Below, piece after piece: positions 24,063 through 27,069 of a stretch of 27,069 nt of DNA; positions within the stretch are counted from its first letter, which is position 1; the number at the start of each line of letters is the position of its first letter. Source of the stretch: Candidatus Pacearchaeota archaeon (lineage in GTDB: Archaea; Nanoarchaeota; Nanoarchaeia; Pacearchaeales; GW2011-AR1); contig NZER01000249.1 in assembly GCA_002690445.1 (NCBI GenBank), forward strand, positions 1 through 27,069, read 5' to 3'. The notes under the pieces are model-generated. The model was given only the letters and a program-made list of their open reading frames with translations. It had not been told where the DNA came from and made no database searches. The position numbers were made by a program, and so were the translations under genes.

Positions 24063-24159
24063 TCCTTCTCACCCTGCGTATGCACATCTGCGACCCGCAT
24101 CCACACGGGACTGTGCTGCTTAACCACTTCCTATACCTCCTCCATAATGTTCTTACCAC
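24055..24159 (-). CDS. basic cysteine-containing microprotein (34 aa, GTG start)
   Basis: A GTG start follows a perfect GGAGGTGAGAC at the 3' end of the glycosyltransferase gene. The frame overlaps both neighbours by a few bases, as at the next junction downstream. The product is strongly basic (MVRTLWRRYRKWLSSTVPCG) and has cysteines at 19, 21 and 26. It fills an otherwise empty gap between two coupled genes. No family is recognised. A second, 25-aa frame in the same gap has a weaker start. Confidence 0.45.
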   Translation of the reverse strand: MVRTLWRRYRKWLSSTVPCGCGSQMCIRRVRRNG

Positions 24160-24170
24160 GTCTCACCTCC
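24153..24170 (-). repeat. repeated gene-junction ribosome-binding site, copy 2
   Basis: The same junction as at 23869-23886 with GTG in place of ATG: the glycosyltransferase also ends in GGETW and the next frame starts MVR. A related GGAGGTGAGAC starts the 30-aa gene at 26996. Confidence 0.7.
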
Positions 24171-25184
24171 TGCTACTGATTCTATCGTTGGCATCCACTT
24201 CTCTACCACCACGTCCGAAGCCCACCTCTCATGTGCCGTGGCTGAAATCAACCTACGACTCTTATTTATAACAACAGTGTCCCATGCCACCATAACGTCT
24301 GTCATGGACGGTATGGACGGGGCGACAAGGGCATGATCCTCAAACACCTCCATCATCGCCCCTTGGTCCCACGTGACACAGGGCACACCAAGCATCAACG
24401 CTTCCACCATCTTCATGCTGTGCGACTCACCGTACCCCTCAGGGAAGTTCACGGGGTACAGCAGCCCCTTGGACTGTTTCAATAATCTCAATTTGGTCTG
24501 ATGGTCAACTTCACTATGATAGACCACACCGTTACGGGGATGTTCGTTCAGCAGTGTCTTTATCGCCATCTCATAGGTCTTGTCATGCCCTGGTCCCACA
24601 ATGTCCAGTGGCGCACCCATCTCAAGGCACATCTCAGCCGCTATCAGGTGTCCTTTACGGAAGTCCACGATGCCAATGGCAACGAACCTATCGGAAATGG
24701 GGCTGTCTTCCTCGTAGGCGAACACGTCAGGGTCGGCACAGATGGCGTCCAGCACCTTTGCGGGCCTGCCTGTGGACTCAAGGAACCTAGATGCCTGCCA
24801 TTGGGAAAGGGCCGCCACGTTCTTATCGGGAGTGGCGGTTTTCATAATCATGGGGTCGTGCCAGATCATGGAGATGTGAGGGATGTCGGGGAAGGAGCGT
24901 ACCGCAGCATGGTTGTGGGTGAAGTCCAGCACGATGCCCACGGCCTTCAGGTGTTGCTGGAAGTAGGCAATAGCGTTGTACTCGCCCTTTACTGAGTCCC
25001 AGTTGGCGGGTATGTCTATCTTGATAACGCTGGGTGGGAGAGTCGTGCCGGGAGGGGATGCTATTGCGACGGTGTGGTGTTTAGAGAGTTCCTGGGCGAA
25101 CAGACCGCAGAGCATTTCGATACCGCCATACGTCCTGTAGTCCATGTACGGGAAGGCGGTAGGGCCGATGATGAGGATTTTCAC
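24153..25184 (-). CDS. GT4-family glycosyltransferase (343 aa)
   Basis: A retaining GT-B glycosyltransferase that uses a nucleotide sugar. The N-terminal half opens with MKILIIGPTAFPY and the acceptor-side loop YGGIEML. The C-terminal half has the donor-binding region VAIGIVDFRKGHLIAAEMC, IVGPGHD, and the EX7E catalytic block EGYGESHSMKMVEALMLGVP. Translation starts at GTG 25184, overlapping the stop of a 42-aa gene (GTGA). With gmd and two methyltransferases downstream it probably transfers the cassette's deoxysugar. The target, virion protein or host glycan, is not shown. Confidence 0.88.
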   Translation of the reverse strand: MKILIIGPTAFPYMDYRTYGGIEMLCGLFAQELSKHHTVAIASPPGTTLPPSVIKIDIPANWDSVKGEYNAIAYFQQHLKAVGIVLDFTHNHAAVRSFPDIPHISMIWHDPMIMKTATPDKNVAALSQWQASRFLESTGRPAKVLDAICADPDVFAYEEDSPISDRFVAIGIVDFRKGHLIAAEMCLEMGAPLDIVGPGHDKTYEMAIKTLLNEHPRNGVVYHSEVDHQTKLRLLKQSKGLLYPVNFPEGYGESHSMKMVEALMLGVPCVTWDQGAMMEVFEDHALVAPSIPSMTDVMVAWDTVVINKSRRLISATAHERWASDVVVEKWMPTIESVAGGETW

Positions 25185-25309
25185 CCCTGCCTGTCCAAAC
25201 GGGCGTAAAAGTTTATCGGTATACGTACCCTATCAAAGGTGTCTTGGACTTCCTCGCGGCCCTTTCTCCCTAAAGTCCTTAGGGTGTAGCTGTCTATTTC
25301 GGTTGTCAT
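25181..25309 (-). CDS. microprotein upstream of the glycosyltransferase (42 aa)
   Basis: The ATG at 25309 leads a 42-codon frame whose TGA overlaps the GTG start of the glycosyltransferase. The product is charged (MTTEIDSYTLRTLGRKGREE, then IPINFYARLDRQG). AAAGG lies rather far upstream, so the start is moderately supported. The coupled stop-start suggests it sets translation of the glycosyltransferase. No family is recognised. Confidence 0.55.
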   Translation of the reverse strand: MTTEIDSYTLRTLGRKGREEVQDTFDRVRIPINFYARLDRQG

Positions 25310-25325
25310 TTACCATAAGCCTTTC

Positions 25326-25484
25326 TTATGCCACGCCTATTCCCTTGCCGATGTTCAGGCTGAACTCCTTGGTGTAGACAGTCAGACGCATGGTTACGCC
25401 AAGCAGGTAAACGGAAGCAGCCAGGTCAAGCCTGTATTTTGCCTCTCCCGCGGGAATCGTCTTTACTCTAATCAGTGACTTCAT
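25326..25484 (-). CDS. small beta-rich protein (52 aa)
   Basis: The ATG at 25484 has GAGGAG 8-10 bases upstream. The product (MKSLIRVKTIPAGEAKYRLD, then VYLLGVTMRLTVYTKEF) alternates polar and apolar residues, as in a small beta barrel. It has no cysteines and no membrane segment. It lies between the two-helix membrane peptide and the glycosyltransferase leader gene. No family is recognised. Confidence 0.65.
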   Translation of the reverse strand: MKSLIRVKTIPAGEAKYRLDLAASVYLLGVTMRLTVYTKEFSLNIGKGIGVA

Positions 25485-25529
25485 TTATGGTCTCCTCTTT
25501 CAGGCATTTGCCTAGAATCCTTAAGGTAC

Positions 25530-25673
25530 TCAGTATGCGAATACCAAGACTCCGATGATGGCCGCCAACAGGCCCGCTAGGATAGCTCCTGCCATAGTCC
25601 GGCGTTCCATGTAGAATTTAAGGAGTTCGAAGCTAACGGCTAGCAACATACCAACCAGCAGGTAGTTTATCAC
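25530..25673 (-). CDS. two-helix membrane peptide, possible holin (47 aa)
   Basis: This frame overlaps the 3' end of the HNH gene by about 40 bases in another frame. It encodes two hydrophobic helices joined by a short charged turn: INYLLVGMLLAVSFELLKFY (residues 2-21), then MERRTM, then AGAILAGLLAAIIGVLVFAY (28-47). The layout is that of class II holins but smaller. The start may be GTG 25673, which has little room for a Shine-Dalgarno site, or ATG 25649, which trims helix 1. Hydrophobic patterning in a precise two-helix form makes chance unlikely. No endolysin is visible nearby. Confidence 0.55.
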   Translation of the reverse strand: MINYLLVGMLLAVSFELLKFYMERRTMAGAILAGLLAAIIGVLVFAY

Positions 25674-25866
25674 CTTTTTCTAAATTGCATCTACGGCAAG
25701 AGTATACAACATTGTGCTTTTCGGAGGTCCCTCCCTGTGCTTTGGGGATCACGTGGTCAATGGTGGCGTACTTGCCTGAATTACGGCGGTTATTGTTCCG
25801 TATCATCGCAGTACCGCAATAGAAGCACTTGCCTTTTTGCTTGAACCACAGGCTGGGATGCTTCAT
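25633..25866 (-). CDS. HNH endonuclease (77 aa)
   Basis: A compact HNH nuclease of the McrA type. CFYC at residues 14-17 and CRRC at 57-60 form the structural zinc site. DH at 37-38 (TIDHVIPKAQGG) and N52 (KHNVV) with N61 supply the ββα-metal active site. AAAGGA precedes the ATG at 25866 by 5 bases. It could be a free-standing homing-type endonuclease or assist terminase cutting, as HNH proteins do in some HK97-like phages. It is first in the operon behind an extended -10 promoter and a structured leader. It is not next to terL here, so a packaging role is uncertain. Confidence 0.9.
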   Translation of the reverse strand: MKHPSLWFKQKGKCFYCGTAMIRNNNRRNSGKYATIDHVIPKAQGGTSEKHNVVYSCRRCNLEKGDKLPAGWYVASR

Positions 25867-25878
25867 TGTTTCCTTTCA

Positions 25879-25947
25879 GTGATGGGGGCATAGTCAGCCG
25901 TGTCTCTCATTGAGCCGTCTTCGCTTATAAGAGAGTTCCCCCATCAC
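25879..25947 (-). ncRNA. structured 5' leader with closing 10-bp stem
   Basis: GTGATGGGGG and CCCCCATCAC form a perfect 10-bp stem that encloses 49 bases. Inside is a second stem (CTCTC with GAGAG) and a repeated ACGGCT element. The predicted start of transcription from the promoter at 25956-25964 falls at the first base of the stem, so it would cap the mRNA 5' end. The Shine-Dalgarno AAAGGA and the ATG of the HNH gene lie just outside it. It may stabilise the mRNA or sense a ligand or protein. Confidence 0.6.
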
Positions 25948-25955
25948 CAAACGGG

Positions 25956-25964
25956 AGTATATCA
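25956..25964 (-). promoter_or_regulatory. extended -10 promoter for the HNH/sugar operon
   Basis: On the minus strand TGATATACT is an extended -10 element (TG-N-TATACT, five of six -10 positions). No good -35 lies upstream, as is usual for this promoter class. The TGA is also the stop codon of the preceding 75-aa gene. The start point would lie at about 25948. Confidence 0.6.
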
Positions 25965-26189
25965 CAACGCTAAAACAGGTGCCCCCCACAAAGCCCCAAC
26001 TTCAACAAACAAATCTACGCATCCAGGCTCTGAAGTGAAGTCGGTCTTGTAGACCTTAAGCCCAACCACAACAGGCTTGTGCCCTCCAGGATACGAAATG
26101 AAGTCACCGGCTAACGGGGTAGTCTTAGTCTCACCAGACCATAAGCAGACCTCTTCTCCAGCCTGGATATTCACGACACAAACTCTCAT
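25962..26189 (-). CDS. hypothetical protein (75 aa)
   Basis: The start at ATG 26189 is chosen because AAGGAG lies 4 bases upstream; the longer frame from 26261 crosses a palindrome-rich stretch and lacks such a site. The product (MRVCVVNIQAGEEVCLWSGE, then YPGGHKPVVVGLKVYKTDF) is a small, all-beta-looking domain with a C-terminal hydrophobic strand. It resembles short phage proteins of unknown function that form small beta barrels. No family is recognised. Confidence 0.7.
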   Translation of the reverse strand: MRVCVVNIQAGEEVCLWSGETKTTPLAGDFISYPGGHKPVVVGLKVYKTDFTSEPGCVDLFVEVGALWGAPVLAL

Positions 26190-26227
26190 GTCACTCCTTA
26201 CGTCACGCCCCATTCCGTTCCTGGGCT

Positions 26228-26263
26228 GTGACTTGTCCCGTGACAAGTGTGACAGTGTCACGG
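26228..26263. promoter_or_regulatory. cluster of overlapping GTGAC palindromes
   Basis: Three GTGAC direct copies and one inverted GTCAC lie in 36 bases. They form three overlapping palindromes: ACTTGTC/GACAAGT (26231-26248), CCGTGACA/TGTCACGG (26239-26263) and GTGACA-G-TGTCAC (26249-26261). The first two are mutually exclusive as RNA stems. They lie between the 82-aa and 75-aa genes and suit an operator array or an attenuator switch. Confidence 0.55.
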
Positions 26264-26506
26264 TGTTTCCTTTATAAGAGATGCGATTGTCTCCAGGATA
26301 GACACCCCCCCGGTGTCCTGCGGCAACGCATTCAACGCGGTCCTGAGCTTCGCCATCCCGTAAGGCAGGTGCTCCAGGGCCATCGCCGCCGAATGACTCA
26401 GCCCATAGGTATCCGCACGGTGCCCAAACCGTCCCACCATCTCGTTCTTTACATCCTCGTAAACCTCGTAGTACCTCTGAGGACGGGGATCATCGCTAAA
26501 GGCCAT
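26258..26506 (-). CDS. hypothetical protein (82 aa)
   Basis: The ATG at 26506 has GGAG 9 bases upstream and overlaps the stop of the 132-aa gene by eleven bases. The product has an acidic N-terminus (AFSDDPRPQRYYEVYEDVKN) and a helical C-terminus (SAAMALEHLPYGMAKLRTAL). No cysteines, membrane segment or known motif are seen. Its stop codon lies in the palindrome block at 26228-26263. Confidence 0.72.
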   Translation of the reverse strand: MAFSDDPRPQRYYEVYEDVKNEMVGRFGHRADTYGLSHSAAMALEHLPYGMAKLRTALNALPQDTGGVSILETIASLIKETP

Positions 26507-26894
26507 CTCTACTAGCTCCTTCCTCTATTGCCTTTCTAAGCGCATAATCAGCCTCTAACAGCGTTACACGCTTCCTCAAGGCATCCATGTCCCTATCCTC
26601 CGCAAACGCCTTGTACGTCTCCATCCACGCCGCCAATGACGTGATTTCCTCATGCAACTTCCTTATCCCACTACTCTGCCACTCCACCCGTGCCGTCTTC
26701 GCCCCCAACTGCCTCTTCAGGTCCCTGTAATCGTCCAGGTTGACCCCAGGAGACACATTGTGCTTCTCAGGGTCTATCCCCATAGCCTGGAGACGCCTAA
26801 CCTCGCTCTTGGGCAGTACAGTGGCCTTCCCTTGCTTCTTCTTAGCTCGGTATTCCCGCATCCAAGCCGCTTGTTTCTCTTTACTAAGAGGCAT
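26496..26894 (-). CDS. basic N-terminus/coiled-coil protein (132 aa), possible DNA-binding or small terminase-like
   Basis: The N-terminus (PLSKEKQAAWMREYRAKKKQ) is a basic helix of a type common in phage DNA-binding and packaging proteins. The C-terminal half (residues about 70-130: SGIRKLHEEITSLAAWMETY, DALRKRVTLLEADYALRKA) is a coiled coil. A basic DNA-binding head and an oligomerising coiled coil suit a small terminase or replication accessory, but the distance to terL argues against certainty. No strong Shine-Dalgarno is seen, so translation may be coupled to the 30-aa gene ending nine bases upstream. Confidence 0.72.
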   Translation of the reverse strand: MPLSKEKQAAWMREYRAKKKQGKATVLPKSEVRRLQAMGIDPEKHNVSPGVNLDDYRDLKRQLGAKTARVEWQSSGIRKLHEEITSLAAWMETYKAFAEDRDMDALRKRVTLLEADYALRKAIEEGASRDGL

Positions 26895-26903
26895 GGGATT
26901 AGA

Positions 26904-26996
26904 CTAAAACCCCAGGTGGCGATAGATACGTGGAACTGTGCCCCTAGTGCCTCTTGTCCATGCCAATTCGCAGTCGGCTTGGTCATTCGTGGTCAT
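26904..26996 (-). CDS. microprotein with strong ribosome-binding site (30 aa)
   Basis: The ATG at 26996 follows AAGGAGGTGAGACT, a near-perfect complement of the 16S rRNA tail. It encodes MTTNDQADCELAWTRGTRGT and a short basic end (VPRIYRHLGF). Its stop is nine bases before the next gene. The Shine-Dalgarno site belongs to the GGAGGTGAGAC series also seen near 23875 and 24160. No family is recognised. Confidence 0.55.
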   Translation of the reverse strand: MTTNDQADCELAWTRGTRGTVPRIYRHLGF

Positions 26997-27026
26997 AGTC
27001 TCACCTCCTTAACTCAGGTCAAAATA

Positions 27027-27069
27027 TTACTGCGTAGCTGGCTCTGCTATCGTTACTTCGACATTATCG
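27027..27069 (-). CDS. 3' end of a gene running off the window
   Basis: One minus-strand frame is open from the right edge to a TAA at 27029-27027 and encodes the tail DNVEVTIAEPATQ. The other two frames in this stretch are closed. The operon probably continues upstream beyond the window. Too short to name. Confidence 0.4.
   Translation of the reverse strand, partial: DNVEVTIAEPATQ

Noticed and set aside
24050..24127. A 25-codon frame starting at GTG 24127
   Set aside because: It competes with the 34-codon frame, which starts at a perfect ribosome-binding site at a repeated junction; both are unlikely to be used.
1..27069. CRISPR array or tRNA genes
   Set aside because: No spaced direct repeats and no cloverleaf with a plausible anticodon arm and acceptor stem were found by eye; a covariance-model search would settle tRNAs.

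Overview
The window is part of the genome of an uncultivated tailed double-stranded DNA phage (Caudoviricetes). Every gene I can support lies on the minus strand, so the map reads from right to left. Evidence for a phage: a large terminase subunit, portal, scaffold, an N4-gp56-like HK97-fold major capsid protein, a very large virion protein and tail-fibre-like proteins, all packed with ATGA, TAATG or few-base junctions. The N4-gp56-type capsid protein, the large internal virion proteins next to the portal and the absence of any recognisable tape-measure or sheath gene favour a short-tailed (podovirus-like) particle; this is inference. Strong Shine-Dalgarno sites (GGAGG or AAGGAG) indicate a bacterial host. 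Nothing here identifies the host.

Layout in the direction of transcription. (1) 27069-25962: small genes, namely a 30-aa microprotein, a basic coiled-coil protein, an 82-aa protein and a 75-aa protein, with a block of overlapping palindromes at about 26228-26263. (2) 25961-25326: an extended -10 promoter, a 5'-terminal RNA hairpin, an HNH endonuclease, an overlapping two-helix membrane peptide and a 52-aa protein. (3) 25309-20652: a sugar cassette with a GT4 glycosyltransferase, a GDP-mannose 4,6-dehydratase, a TylCIII/NovU-type sugar C-methyltransferase and a second SAM methyltransferase, interspersed with microproteins. (4) 20655-11266: a small basic protein, terminase, portal, a repeat-bearing virion protein and a 1316-aa virion protein. 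(5) 11202-1810: a TTGACA promoter, scaffold, capsid, a UUCG hairpin, a zinc-finger protein, a fused GT2-TPR-GT4 glycosyltransferase, fibre and beta-propeller tail proteins and a small membrane protein, closed by a terminator-like hairpin. (6) 1731-1: a TTGACA/17-bp promoter with an adjacent palindrome, driving microproteins with CxxC knuckles, a double helix-turn-helix regulator and the 5' part of an OB-fold-like protein that runs off the window.

How it may work together: the sugar cassette probably takes host GDP-mannose to a branched, methylated 6-deoxyhexose. The two glycosyltransferases, one inside the structural operon, could place it on the virion or on the host surface. The least familiar parts are the run of coupled CxxC microproteins around the LexA-like/sigma-4-like regulator, the 33-nt in-frame repeat shared by a virion gene and a methyltransferase gene, and the two strongly structured RNA elements at 9441-9470 and 25879-25947. 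No integrase, polymerase, endolysin, tRNA or CRISPR array is visible.
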